The notes under the pieces: generated by a model
Database searches by the model: none
Seen by the model: only the letters and a program-made list of their open reading frames with translations
Told to the model about the DNA's origin: nothing
In this document: one piece after another, positions 46,653 through 57,533 of the stretch
Layout of the letters: every line of letters begins with the position of its first letter
How positions within the stretch are numbered: the first letter of the stretch is position 1
NCBI GenBank assembly: GCA_037176885.1
Contig: JAWWNJ010000037.1
Coordinates: 186,001-250,000 of the forward strand
DNA length: 64,000 nt
Direction: 5' to 3'
From: Favolaschia claudopus
Lineage: Eukaryota > Basidiomycota > Agaricomycetes > Agaricales > Mycenaceae
Position numbers and translations under genes: made by a program

Positions 46653-47855
46653 ATGGAAGATTTGAAATTGGAAGGTCGGCTAAGACATGTCTCTCCCTCT
46701 CCTTCTGCCTCTTCGCCAACGACTATGAATTTCGGAATTGGGGTGACCCAGCTTCCCGCCGTACGTCGTCTCTTGGAATTGAATCTGCAGCTAAACTTTG
46801 ACCCAGGTTCGGTTCCACGATACGGACATCCTGCCGCTTTCAGCTCCTGCAGACCACCCAAGAATAATCAAATCTGGGGTCGGATCGACGCAGCATCCCA
46901 AGTCTCCCCGGGTCGCTGGCTCGGATATGGTCTTTACTCTGCTGTACCAACTCGAGCAACCAGAACTGCTTGAGCGGCTTTTGGACACGGATGGCACTGC
47001 GACGTTTTTCTTTCGGATGATGGCTTATGTGCACTCTGGGGAGGATCTGTATGTCAAGAGGGATGCGATGGACGTCGAGGTGCATCGATAATCAAGCCCT
47101 CTTTCATTAGATTCGCACTCACTGGTGATTTTAGATCGTTTTTCTGTCCCGCGGCAGCAAGGACGAAAGCAAACCGAATAAAGGTGTCAGGTATACCATT
47201 CGCAAGCGGGATACTTCATCCGTTTACAAAACCGGACCTTGGGATCTGCGGTCCGCTTTCGACTCGAACGGTGGTGGCGGAACGACAAAGGCCTATATCC
47301 TCGCACAAGACTCCGACCTTGCGCATCGGATATGGAATAACTTTCACCTTCATCAATTGGAAGGGCCACGAACGCGTGGACAGAACACAGTTCGTATTGA
47401 GTGGGCGGGAATGTCTTCCGCTGCTCGAGAAAAGTGCGATGGGTGGATAGCCGGGTGCAGGGACAAAGTTGAGAGGGAGAAGACGGAATCGGCGACCCAG
47501 TATCAGAAGCTCAAGGCGGAAAAAGGGATCGACAAGATACTGGCAGATGGCTTTGAGGATTACAAGAAGACCGCCCTAAAATGTCGGGCCGAGTGCGGGG
47601 TTGCAGTCGCGACGATGCGATGCGGGAAATGTCACTTTGCCAGTGGGTCAAATTTTTCGCTTCTCGATGGAAATTCTTTCTTATTTTATAATAGGATACT
47701 GTTCAGCTGCCTGCCAGCGGGATGACTGGAAGGTTCGTTATCCACTTCTGGTGTGCTAGCCGTTCTCAATTTCTGCACAGTACCATAAATCTTCCTGCGG
47801 CAAAGAGGATACATGGGATTGGACGCAAGAGAAATTCGAAGATTTGTTGAAATAA
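46653..47855 (+). CDS. MYND-type zinc finger protein
   Basis: Unrecognised N-terminal region with a C-terminal MYND finger. Start MEDLKLEGRLRHVSPSPSAS. A 46-nt intron joins GVTQLPA to VRFHDTDILPLSAPADHPR; without it the frame closes. Then come FTLLYQLEQPELLERLLDTD, VFLSRGSKDES, RDTSSVYKTGPWDLRSAF, AYILAQDSDLAHRIWNNFHL, helical ADGFEDYKKTAL, and the finger CRAECGVAVATMRCGKCHF..YCSAACQ..DWKYHKSSC, with the expected Cys/His spacing. The protein ends TQEKFEDLLK at TAA 47853-47855. MYND fingers bind Pro-rich peptides; the partner is unknown. The intron before YCSAAC splits the finger. An additional upstream exon cannot be excluded. Confidence 0.78.
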
Positions 47856-48026
47856 AGTCGGAAGGAAGAAAGGCAGGATCCCCGGACATGACTCTAGTAC
47901 ATGCTGTACGTATGTTCAGTGACTCACGATTCCGAATTTGGTGCACAGCTTCCGTCTGCTTCTTTGTGACTCGGTCTCAGTCAGGTCTTCGACCATTATA
48001 AACCGACCTGGTCGAGCGACAAAACT

Positions 48027-48815
48027 ATGCCTACTATTCAACCTATCGACTTTTCCACCACCCCTTTGACCCAATACAGCGGCTTTTATGCCACTGTCAT
48101 CGATGACTTCCTAACAGCTGCCGAATGCGAAAACCTCAAAGAGCTTGCAGCGTCTACAGACGACTGGCAACCTGCATCTCTGGATGCTGTATCGAGGGTA
48201 CATACGAATTTCCGGAATAGCGATCGCGTCTTGAGAATGGATGCGGAAATGGCAGACATGATCTATGAACGTTTGCGTCCTCTGGTTCCTGAGCTACATA
48301 ACCTTGGTCCGCACAGTCAATGGCCTTTGATCACCGGAAAACTGGGGAGAGGAAGCCCGTCATGGAAGATGGTCCGGTATGTTTCATCGTCCAGATCTAT
48401 TCCAAGCGATCTAATTTCTCTTTGTTTTCTCCATGTCCAGAGTAAATCCCCGACTCAGCTTTTTGCGTTACGGGCCCGGGCATTATTTCAAACAGCATTG
48501 GTAAGGGTCATTTGTCGACCATCTGTGTAAATTGCTAACGTAGTGGATACATGGAACAGTGATGGTCTTAATGAACTTGCAGATGGACCCAAACCACAAA
48601 AATCCTTCGTAACGTTACATATATACCTCAACGAAGGGATGTCGGGCGGAGCGACGAGGTTTTGGACCCCGGATAAAAAGCACTTTCTCGACGTTGAGCC
48701 AAAGATAGGCAGGGTTCTAGTATTCCAACAACGGATGCTGGTACACAGCGGCGAGGAGGTGTCGGACGGAATTAAGTATACGATGAGAACGGATTTTATG
48801 TTCGAGCAAGTGTAA
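48027..48815 (+). CDS. 2OG-Fe(II) oxygenase, prolyl 4-hydroxylase-like
   Basis: Fe(II)/2-oxoglutarate dioxygenase of the P4H superfamily. Start MPTIQPIDFSTTPLTQYSGF, then VIDDFLTAAECENLKELAAS, VHTNFRNSDRVLRMDAEMAD, and the iron site FLRYGPGHYFKQHCDG (HxD). SFVTLHIYLNEGMSGGATRF W follows, and VLVFQQRMLVHSGEEVSDGI KYTMRTDFMF supplies the distal His and the 2OG-binding Arg/Lys. Two introns; the second ends at GGAACAG just before DGLNEL. No signal peptide, so it is probably cytosolic or nuclear. Substrate unknown. Confidence 0.88.
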
Positions 48816-49535
48816 CAGGGAAACGAAGGCATCGTTGTATAGTGAGTAGAGTTTTTTGAAAGTTTTAGAATACTTATGCTTATAGCGGTAAGAAATTTTA
48901 ATCAACTTGAAGTCTGACTACAGCAACATTGGCACCTCCATCAGGCACCATTAGAAAATGAAAGACGGATAAAAGACAATGACTTTGTGCTGGCCATTGA
49001 CGTTGGCTGTTGGTTGGCTGGGTCACCTGAGTGTTGGGCTTGTCTTGAGCGCTTAATTAGGGAGAGCTGCATGCGCAAATCGTCACATCGTCACAGTTTG
49101 ATTGGCGCCCTCACTTGTCTTTGACTTTCAACGTGGTCAATGCTGGAACGTCTCCAACTGCATGCTTTCGGGTCGGATCCGGCCTGCTAGTATTCAGTGC
49201 CAGCTTCATTGTTTCCAGTTCTGGGATCTCGCGCCACGCTGTCGGCGCTATCCCAATTTTCGAAATGTCTTTTCAGTCTTTGACTCTTTGACGGCCGGCT
49301 GCGGCCAAATAGGTACTCATGCTCAGCAATTTTGAGTAAAAGGTAGCATGCATGATGCAGCCAGCACGAGCGGAAGTCAGCTCGCGAAAATCTACATCTT
49401 CGTTCCCATCTGGTATCAGGCCATCTCCGATTCGTTGTGCCAGCGTTGTGGGCGTCTTTCCACGTGTACTGTGCATGTCGACTATAAACCCCATGTCTGC
49501 TGCTCGCGGGCTTCCTCTGCCTCAATCTTGAAACA
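48816..49535. other. Intergenic, no gene seen
   Basis: 720 bases. Short open frames on both strands show no motifs. Contains the promoter of the following BTB-like gene. Confidence 0.4.
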
Positions 49536-50825
49536 ATGGCTCTATCTCGCAAGCTTGTCTCGCCGCCGGAGTGGCTCTCTTTCAGGCTTGCTGCTCTCAG
49601 CCGATTGTCGAGTGTGCTTATTCGTCAACGACTGCATCTGAACCTTCCGAGCCTCTCATCGATATTGGAGGCCCATCACAGGTCATCGGAAAGGAATAGA
49701 CTATCGACTTCAGATCTCTTTGAAAGAGACGACGGCGTCGACTGGATTGTTTTTGAAGTTGAACACACCTTGTTCAAGGTAAGCAGCCAATACGCACTGT
49801 CAGAGCTTACTGTGACCAAACTACCGTCGGCAGGTTCACAGATCGTTGTTTCTTCTGAAAACTAGGCCCTCAATTCGTTCTGCGAAGGGCGGAATACCGT
49901 TGACATTCTGTGAAATCTCATCGGGCACGGCTGAATACTTTCGCCGTTTTCTCCACGACCTTCGTTCATTGTGAGTGAAATTGTTTGTGTCTTCCTGTTA
50001 TGACGCTAAGCGATATACTGTAGTCCCCATGAGCTCTCGAATTTGAGATTCGACGACTCGGATGTTGGCCATGTTATGGACCGTCTGCTCAATATAACGG
50101 AGATGGCGATCAAACATTCTCTCCCTGTCTTGGAGTTCCATGCATTAAAATCCATCCACCAGTCCATCCTTTCTCGTCATCTTCATTGCATGTCCTCTGC
50201 ACAGCTGTGTCGTCTTCTGAAGATTGCCTTCAGTTCCACTCGCAGTCAAAACTTACTTGCCGACCTTCCTCGTCGACTCATTCATACCATATTGCGGAGG
50301 AAATCTGCGCTGGACGCCGGTTTCCTCTCTTTAATCAAGACTGACCCGCGACTTGAAAAGGTTGAAGCTGTTTTTTATTATCGTCAGCTCATAGACCTGG
50401 ACACGGAATCTCAAGGCATCGACGTGGAGGAAATTCCACAATCATGCATCGACTCGGACCCGACGGAGTGCGCTCGATTCGCCGCAGCATATAAATCGCT
50501 GTCGGCACTATTCGAGTGTCTATATACCTCCGCTCCCTTCTTACCCCACACCGACTATTCCCTTTGCCATCCATGTCTGCTTTCCTGGCAAGATATCTGG
50601 CTCTCTACTGTTGCGGCCAGTGAATCGAGCCAGCCTCTCAGCCGAACGGACGTCCTAGGCAGACTTCGGTGTATGCAGCCACTTTTAAAACGCTTGGTGT
50701 CTGGGACACCGACAATGTGTATCGATTGTGGATTGGCCGCGCTGGAAGGGGTGATCGCATTACGGGAGGATATTCTGGACGGCTTGATGGGGCATTTTGA
50801 AAATGCTGACGCCATTGAAAATTAA
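49536..50825 (+). CDS. Divergent BTB/POZ-like protein (1)
   Basis: The N-terminal half holds the fungal BTB pattern: VDWIVFEVEHTLFK, intron, VHRSLFLLKTRPS (hydrophobic helix pair), then GTAEYFRRFLHDLRS, intron, and FPHELSNLRFDD. The remainder is helical: ITEMAIKHSLPVLEFHALKS, SILSRHLHCMSSAQLCRLLK, and TECARFAAAYKSLSALF with a Cys-rich segment near the end (HPCLLSWQDIW, CIDCGLAALEG). The intron after TLFK is at the same place as in the other BTB genes of this window. Start at 49536 is in frame with the domain; the preceding 50 residues look less conserved. Large expanded family in Agaricomycetes, function unknown, possibly Cullin adaptor. Confidence 0.68.
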
Positions 50826-51005
50826 TTCGTAAAATACAGTAGCTCTATTAAAGATAACTCCTAGCCCCCCCAGGAGGGTGTCCACTTGTGAAGGTTTGAA
50901 GTTTTTCATCTGAGGCGCAGCGTTCATATTGTGTCCTGAGCACTCGGCGCCTAATGGGCGCCAAATGGGTGACATCATAGTCACAATCTTTTTCCGGAGA
51001 CTCTC

Positions 51006-52113
51006 ATGGCCAGCCATCTCATCCCAATCGACACCTTCAAATTAGGCTTCACCACATGCCCTTCCTTGAATCTACCCGCCATTGAACCTGTTCCTTTGAA
51101 AGACTCGGAACTGGGTGTGCACAAAGTCTCTTCTCGCACAAATCATGTTCTCGTCGTTCCGCCTGAGCCCTCGACAAATTCGGACCACTCTGAGGCAGCT
51201 GCTTTGCCTCCACCGTCTCTGGCATGGGAGGCTTTCTATCCACAGGGAAGCATCAACCCATCTGCGCCCATTCCCGGCGGCTTTGGATTCTACGCATCAG
51301 GTCCCCGGACGTTCTCTTCGCAATTGGAATCCGGTGGCGCGACACACGTACTAATCAGTTATCGCATGATGCTGCAAAGCGATTGGGAGTGGGTCAAGGG
51401 CGGAAAATTTCCTGGAATATGTAGGACCTTTTCTGCACTTATCAGAACTGAAACTTGAACCGTACAGTTGGCGGGGAAGGAGATTTTTCTTACTCCTGCA
51501 CTGGCGGCCGACAGAATGATAGATGTAAATGCTTCAACGTTCGTCCGATGTGGAGGTAATATGTTCTTCGATTATCATCGTTCGCCCAGGATGGGTAAAT
51601 TTCTGAAATTGTATATAGATCTAAAGGCGTCGGAGAGCTCTACACCTACCTGCCATTGACACCAGGCAATCGTGAACGTCTGATATCCGTGCCTCCATCC
51701 TCCAAAGAAAATTCCGACTACGGTTCTTCCGTTGGAAGGGACGCATTCCGGTTCACGGCCGGAAAATGGTTAAGTTTGGCCTTCCGAGTGAAGCTAAATT
51801 CAGTGGGGTGTGGTGATGGTATGTTCTATTATTTGGCGCTTCCGTTTGAGTTTTCGTGTAACGACAATGCTCAGGTGAACTTGAACTATGGATTGACGGG
51901 GTGTCGGTAATCAAGGTCGACGGATTAATGCTGCGCGACTCGGAGCATTCACGCATCAAAGGCGCCCATTTTCAGACATTTTTTGGCGGTATGTTTAGAG
52001 TTGAGCACAATTTTAAAGATGTGACCCCAAAGATAGGACACCAAGATGACTGGGCGTCTCCCAAAGACCAACGAGCTTGGTTTGCGGATTTCTCCGGGGT
52101 AGTAATCGACTGA
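51006..52113 (+). CDS. Polysaccharide lyase family 14-like protein
   Basis: Lyase of the PL14 type (alginate/glucuronan lyase-like fold). Landmarks: LAWEAFYPQGSINPSAPIPG GFGFYASGP, VLISYRMMLQSDWEWVKGGK FPGI, the conserved GGEGDFSYSCTGGRQNDRCK CFNVRPMWR, GVGELYTYLPL, YGSSVGRDAFRFTAGKWLSL AFRVKLN, GELELWIDGVSVIKVDGLML RDS, and HFQTFFGGHQDDWASPKDQR AWFADFSG. About six introns. No N-terminal signal peptide is evident, unusual for a polymer-degrading enzyme; the first 60 residues may be mis-modelled. Stop TGA at 52111-52113. Confidence 0.85.
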
Positions 52114-52486
52114 CTTTGTCGGCCCCAGTCCGTACAATTTTCAATTATTGCCAACAACTGTCGCCTCGATGCAAAACAGCTTCGCGTCTCAGGATAGAAA
52201 TGTTCTCGTGCCTTCATTGGTGGTGATCCAGCGATCGCAGTTCAACACTTTCGCAGGTGCGGTCAGATTCGGTGCCAGGCGTCAGTCCACGGCGATAGTC
52301 CCCAATTATCTACTTTGTCCGCAGCGAACATTCTCGAATGCTGCGCTTCACTCCACAGGGGTCTACCGGGATCGATACAGCACCGAGTCGAAGTTGGGAC
52401 TACACTTGTCTTGTTCGTAATCTTTTGCTTTGTATAAGACGAGCGCAGGATCGAGACATTGGGCTACGTATCTACCTTCCAGTTCA
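52114..52486. other. Intergenic between PL14 and TM6
   Basis: 373 bases, no gene recognised; holds the TM6 promoter. Confidence 0.35.
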
Positions 52487-53115
52487 ATGCAAGCAATTGT
52501 GCTCGACTCTCAGCTATTATCCTCCATGTTACTCGGGTCCTTGTCCTTGATCTCAAACAACACGCTTCGATATATGGCTCTTGCCTCCGTCATTCTTATA
52601 TTCTTCGTATACGAAATATTCTTCAAGACGCAGACGCGCCTCCAGGTCATGAAGAAGAGGATTCAACAAGCCGAGGACGTTTTCGAAGTGGCGAAGTCGC
52701 AGTGTCATTTTCCGATAGACCAGTACAAGCTCGCACAAGAAAGGATTCGATTGCTTGAGTGAGTTGTCTCTGAGCTCCACCTTGTAGGGTAAACATTTTT
52801 TTCTGGCAGAGCGAAACAAACCATCTCGGAGATCAATTCTCGGATGCTGGATACCAAAGGCGTTGTTCTTTCGTTCAAGCAATATCGACGCTTAAACCAC
52901 CGCTTGCGAGAATGTGCCATCAAATTGGAAGCAATTCGAACCGCAATTCAAGTGAGTGGATGGATTTGTTCTGTGCTCATGGCGTATATTCGCTAAGTCA
53001 GGAGTCACAGCTCATTTTGGAGGCAAATATACGGCAAAGACTCGAGCGAGATGTGATGACAGAGAGACATGCTTTGGCTTTACAAGGCAAGGAAGTGCGC
53101 TGTATCGGTATGTGA
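52487..53115 (+). CDS. TM6: most divergent member of the small membrane/helical family
   Basis: Recognised by exon structure as well as sequence: MQAIVLDSQLLSSMLLGSLS LISNNTLRYMALASVILIFF VYEIF has the family's SLSLIxNNTLRYMA followed by a clearer transmembrane helix. Then KRIQQAEDVFEVAKSQC and LAQERIRLLE. Exon 2 is AKQTISEINSRMLDTKGVVL SFKQYRRLNHRLRECAIKLE. Exon 3 is LILEANIRQRLERDVMTERH ALALQGKEVRCIGM. The intron splitting the LLE glutamate codon is at the same phase as in TM1-TM5. A further exon after GTATGTGA is possible. It lies 8 kb from the nearest copy and has lost the VKRSAS motif. Function unknown. Confidence 0.68.
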
Positions 53116-53462
53116 TTTATTTTTTAAGTTTCACCGCCGCGCTGAGATTCTCCACAAGGCTGCCATGCTGGGCGCACGACAGGAGGAGCCACCCACCAGG
53201 GTGGATATACTTTTGTGTGATTGAAAGTATCGGTTTTCTGTACTGTACAAATGTTTGTATTTTCGTGAATCAATAGATCAAGAAATTTTGGACTCGAACA
53301 TTCTTGACGGGAATTTTAGCCCTCGTTCAGGGAACGTTTTAATTGATTTGAGAACTCACAGAGTTTATGTGAACAACCACCGCAGAGCATGAATACTGTG
53401 GAATAGTGGGTCTTTCAAGTAATTTCGCACAAACGGTGTCAAGGAAAATGAGGGTTCGTTTA
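53116..53462. other. Short convergent intergenic region
   Basis: 347 bases between the TM6 stop and the minus-strand stop at 53463. Nothing recognised beyond shared 3' sequence. Confidence 0.35.
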
Positions 53463-54395
53463 CTAAGGACCAAATGAGAAGTTTGTAGCGGAGCCTGCTG
53501 AAAGTGATATTACCAGAACACCATCCAAGACGTCCCAATGGACTCTGGCTAAATCCCTGAATGCAAGGAAACGCTGCAGCGCAATTCTGCGATACCCTGG
53601 GTCCTCCATTCCAATTGAAGGTTCTCCAGCGACGATATCAGAACACATCGAAACCACCGTTTGTGACGAGGGATATTCGCCAGCAGTGACCGCGTCGCAC
53701 AATCTGCGCGTAACAGGAGCCAAGTAGAAGGAGGGCCGCAAACCGGACATGATGATACAGGGAATCGTCATCGTCTCGAGAGGCTGGAGACCGAGCTGTA
53801 CGCGTCGTTTGTTGTTGTGTTGGAAGGCGGCCACGGCCGTCGAGACGAGCCGTGACTGTGGATCGAGGCTATTGAAGGTGTCTTTGATTATTACGATCAT
53901 TACGAGGAAAGACCGCCCGTGCATCAGGCATAGGTCTGACACGGCGAATTTCGTCTCTTTGCAAACTTGCAGGTCGATGGTAAATGGCATCATGGCTATA
54001 AGAATCCCGTTAACGAGTTGCGGATTGCGCTCGGCGAGGTCACCGGCTCGGAAGTCAAGAAGATAGAGCGTCTCTCTGGTGAGATCCAGATTGAGATTCG
54101 GTTCCCTGGATTCGGGGGCGAATGATAAGGCGGCCATTTCAAGGTAGTTAAGGTAAGATACGTGGAATGTCGGATCGTTTCGACCTCGAGGGATTGTAGT
54201 CGTTAGGATGGTGGGATCTAGGTGATCCAACGATGGAAAGTCTGGCGAGATGAAAAATTCTTCTGGAGGAATTGTTTCGAATCGAATGTTATATGCGAGC
54301 TGCTCGTTAGGGCCCCATTCGTGCCCGGACTTTGGGGAGCGAGGTAGGTCTGCCATCGTTGCTGTAACTTGCTGTTCGTGGTTGGTTCGTGGCAA
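53463..54395 (-). CDS. Unrecognised intronless protein, about 300 residues
   Basis: Single open frame of 310 codons from the ATG at 54395; an alternative start at 54356 gives MADLPRSPKSGHEWGPNEQ. Composition is protein-like and globular: FETIPPEEFFISPDFPSLDH, YLNYLEMAALSFAPESREP, LYLLDFRAGDLAERNPQLV, FLVMIVIIKDTFNSLDPQSR, GLRPSFYLAPVTRRLCDAVT and RRIALQRFLAFRDLARVHWD. No signal peptide, clear transmembrane helix or known motif. Lack of introns is unusual here. Its converging neighbour is TM6 and its upstream neighbour is a BTB gene. Function unknown. Confidence 0.62.
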   Translation of the reverse strand: MPRTNHEQQVTATMADLPRSPKSGHEWGPNEQLAYNIRFETIPPEEFFISPDFPSLDHLDPTILTTTIPRGRNDPTFHVSYLNYLEMAALSFAPESREPNLNLDLTRETLYLLDFRAGDLAERNPQLVNGILIAMMPFTIDLQVCKETKFAVSDLCLMHGRSFLVMIVIIKDTFNSLDPQSRLVSTAVAAFQHNNKRRVQLGLQPLETMTIPCIIMSGLRPSFYLAPVTRRLCDAVTAGEYPSSQTVVSMCSDIVAGEPSIGMEDPGYRRIALQRFLAFRDLARVHWDVLDGVLVISLSAGSATNFSFGP

Positions 54396-54728
54396 GATTG
54401 CGGGAAGATGGAAGTAAATGGACAGTTGCCTAAAAGAGCAAATACATCAGCGAGCACCAACAAGGCAAGTGAAGCATCACTAGCGCACCACTTTCCAGAG
54501 TACTCAGCTCGGCCGAACACTATTGGGGCCAAGAACGATCCTCAATCGGTGCCAGTGAACGCGTTTACAAAACTGAATATTCGACAAGATTACAGTAAAT
54601 TACACTGAAAGGACACATGTACAACAGAAAGAGGGTATGCTCGTTAGCGGGTATCTAAATGTCAATACACCATCAGCGCCCACGCCCAGCGCAGGCGCCT
54701 CCTGGTCGTCGTCGCGGTCGTAAGTAAC
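54396..54728. other. Intergenic, no gene seen
   Basis: 333 bases between two minus-strand genes. CGTCGTCGCGGTCG near 54708 is a small GC-rich simple sequence. Confidence 0.35.
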
Positions 54729-55839
54729 TCATAAATCAAAATGATGCTGCAAATTATCCGACACCTCCCCCCTCTTCCTCGCAATCGCATCCAACGCCTC
54801 CCGCCTACACCCCTCAGTCATACAGCTCTTCACGAGCTCATCCATCTCCAGATGCCGCTCCATGAAAAGCAGCCGGCACAGCACGTCGACGGGCGCGAAG
54901 GCCCATGACCGCCCCGTTTCGAGCGCCCACCGCGCAGCCCACACGACTTGGCATCGCGCATGGGAGGTGCATTGCGGGTGCGCGGAGAAGGCGGGTGGGG
55001 TTTCTTGGAGCTGGCGCCAGAGGGCGGACAGGGAGTGGTAGCCGCAGAAGACATGCAAGGTCTGTGTCGGGGATAGAAGCGAGTCGTCCATGAGGCGTTT
55101 CCCATCGGCGATGAGGGCGGAGACGTCGACGAGGTGGACGTAGTAGGCGTGGCAGAGGAGGTGGCGGAGGTCGTATGCGTCTGCGATGAGGATGGCGGGG
55201 ACGGGGGGTAGGTCGTGCCAGTGGATGCGAGTGAGCCATTTGGACTGGATGGAGCGGCTGAGATCTGCGTCGCGGTATAACATCGCTAAGCGGATGAGGC
55301 GGACGAAGGTTTCGGAGGGGGCGGTACGTAAGGGAGTGTTTGGGGCGTTTACTTTCATGCGGATGCCGTCCATGGACCACCGCTTGAGCGAATCAAAGTC
55401 GTACTTGAAGGAGACTTCGGCGATGCTGCAGAGGCGTGGTATGTCGAGGGTTTTGGCGCTGGGGAGGGGGCTGGGAATCGTTTAAGGACACGGAGATTGT
55501 CATACGAAAAAGAGACGCACTGTGCGTATACGGCCCATAGAAATGCACGAAACTGGGCAGCTGTGTGGCCTGACAACACGACTGGCGAGTCTTGCGACTT
55601 GAAGATGTTCTTGAAGCTGGAAGAGCCAGCTCGCAAGATGTTAGCATTCACCTGCATATGCATATAATCTCAGCCACAGTCGATGCGGTAGTACTTATCC
55701 TCACCTTGAAACGCATATTCTGCACTCGTATGACTCGATCATCGTCCCCAGGATAAGAGAGAGTGCGGCGGAGGGGTATAGGGCATTCAGAGGTCGTCAT
55801 AGAGTAAGGAGTGGAGCGCTGGCCTCTTGCAGCGACCAT
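54729..55839 (-). CDS. Divergent BTB/POZ-like protein (2)
   Basis: Start MVAARGQRSTPYSMTTSECP, then the BTB pattern VIRVQNMRFK, intron, VNANILRAGSSSFKNIFKSQ DSPVVLSGHTAAQFRAFLWA VYA, intron, IAEVSFKYDFDSLKRWSMDG. The C-terminal helical part reads AMLYRDADLSRSIQSKWLTR, ILIADAYDLRHLLCHAYYVH LVD, and CGYHSLSALWRQLQETPPAF; then a Cys/His-bearing stretch HPQCTSHARCQVVWAARWAL and LLFMERHLEMDELVKSCMTE GCRREALDAIARKR. Intron after RFK and the AxxFRAxLWAVYA motif match the other two classical copies here. Ends QHHFDL. The exons are strongly GC-rich. Function unknown; BTB domains dimerise or bind Cul3. Confidence 0.77.
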
Positions 55840-56263
55840 AGTGTACTTGGGGAACTTTGACTGGGAGTCTTCTAAGCCGAGATTTAATAGTCGCCAGATA
55901 GCATAGTTGCCGCCAGAGAAACGATCAGACGCGTGTCATGGGAGACAAAGATTCAAGAGTTCCGGTTCTTCTGGCTAATTGTGAAGATAACAAGAGCGGA
56001 GCAGGTCAATGCAAAAGACAAAAGAGCAAATTAGGTTTCGGGAATGTGACTGTTGTCGTGACCGTGACTTTTGCCTTGCTCGCCGCTCAACGTGCCGACT
56101 TGGTGCCGACTGGATTTTGTTGTAAGCAAAGATTCTAAGGCAACTGGAGACTTGATACATGATTCGTAGACAGGGAATACAATGCGGGTATGATACAGGA
56201 TTAACCTACCTGGGCTACAAGAACAAAAAGATTCCAATTTGATAGTAGCAGACCTTCAAAGTT

Positions 56264-57533
56264 TCAAACGCATCCAAAGAAATGATCCTCCAATCCATCC
56301 TCAAATGCCTTTACCTGGTTCTTCATCGCATCGAGCGCCGCAAGCCTACACTGCGCAGGCAAAATCCCCGCCAATTCCTTATCCGCCGCTAACAACTCCC
56401 GCATCGCCGCTAGCAGCGCCAACACACTGGCCGAGCCAATCCCACAAATCTTATCCGACGCTACCGCAACCCTCCATCGCTCCCCCCACACCACCGCGCA
56501 CCGTCTCCCCTTGCACGCAACTTGACACTCGAACGTAGGCGGCGCCCTCCGCATCCTCTCCCACAAATTCACCAACGACCAATGCCCGGAAAGCAGCCTT
56601 ACGAGCTGCACATTGCTGAGCTTCGGGTCGGACTGGAACTGCGTCGCACCGCGCGCATTGAGCCCCGCGGCGTCCTGCGCCTCCGCCATGGTCTGTAGAT
56701 GCCAGTAATACGCGACGCCGCGCAGGCGCGGGAGCTCGTGTGCGTCGGCGGCGAGGATCGCTGGGATGCACGGGGCGGAGCCAGCGCGGAGGCGGGCGGC
56801 CCAGTGGGTGATGGTGGATTCGAGGAGGGCGGGGTTGTGTGTGCGGGTGGCGCAGTCGAGGAGGCGGGTGAAGTGGGCGGAGGAGCAGCTGGCGATGAGG
56901 GTCCCGGAGGCGAGGGTGTGGAGCAGGGCTTGTTTGGACCAGGAGGCGAGGGAGGCGCAGCGGTAGTGGGTGGAGATGATGGCGATGAGGAGGAGGCGGT
57001 CGAGGTCTGAGTGGTCGCGTGGTTGGGCGGCGCGTTCTTGGGGGCTGAAAGAGAGTGAGTTGAAAGAAAATATTGAAAGAAAATATAGAGGGAAGTACTC
57101 GCCTGGCATACAGAGCCCACAGGAGCGCACGAAACTCTTCGGCGTTGGCTATCACGACTAAAGGCTTGTCCGGGCACTGCCCGTCAAAAGGGTGGTCAGC
57201 CAGAAGGTTTTGTAGCACGGGCGATGCTTCAGCGAGCAGCGAGCCATCCACCTGGGGAATGTGAGCGTCCTGCAGCCCAATCATCTTTGAGAGTTTAGGT
57301 ACCTTGAAGCGGGTAGTCCCAATCCGTAGATAGCATCGCGCGTTGGGGTCGTTATCTCTATAGAACTCTGGATCATCTTCAACAGGCCCCATGGGCAGAA
57401 TACATTCGGCAAGACTGTATGCGCCAATGTCGACAGTCGAGTCTGTACGCTGGCGCTTTCGTGGCCGAGTAGGACTGTCGTCTCTTGTCTCACGGATGGT
57501 GGCATTATCTTGGATGATGAAACGAGGAGCCAT
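56264..57533 (-). CDS. Divergent BTB/POZ-like protein (3)
   Basis: Start MAPRFIIQDNATIRETRDDS with a basic PTRPRKRQRTDS (possible nuclear signal), then YLRIGTTRFK, a 51-nt in-frame intron, VDGSLLAEASPVLQNLLADH, and EEFRALLWALYA. The intron at 57045-57102 begins GCGAGT (GC-AG); it leads into PQERAAQPRDHSDLDRLLLI AIIS. Later parts are HYRCASLASWSKQALLHTLA, AAHELPRLRG-type helices and CKGRRCAVVWGERW, resembling the Cys segment of copy 2. Ends LEDHFFGCV, similar to copy 2's C-terminus. Reading through both introns yields a long but wrong Pro/Arg/His-rich product. Function unknown. Confidence 0.76.
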
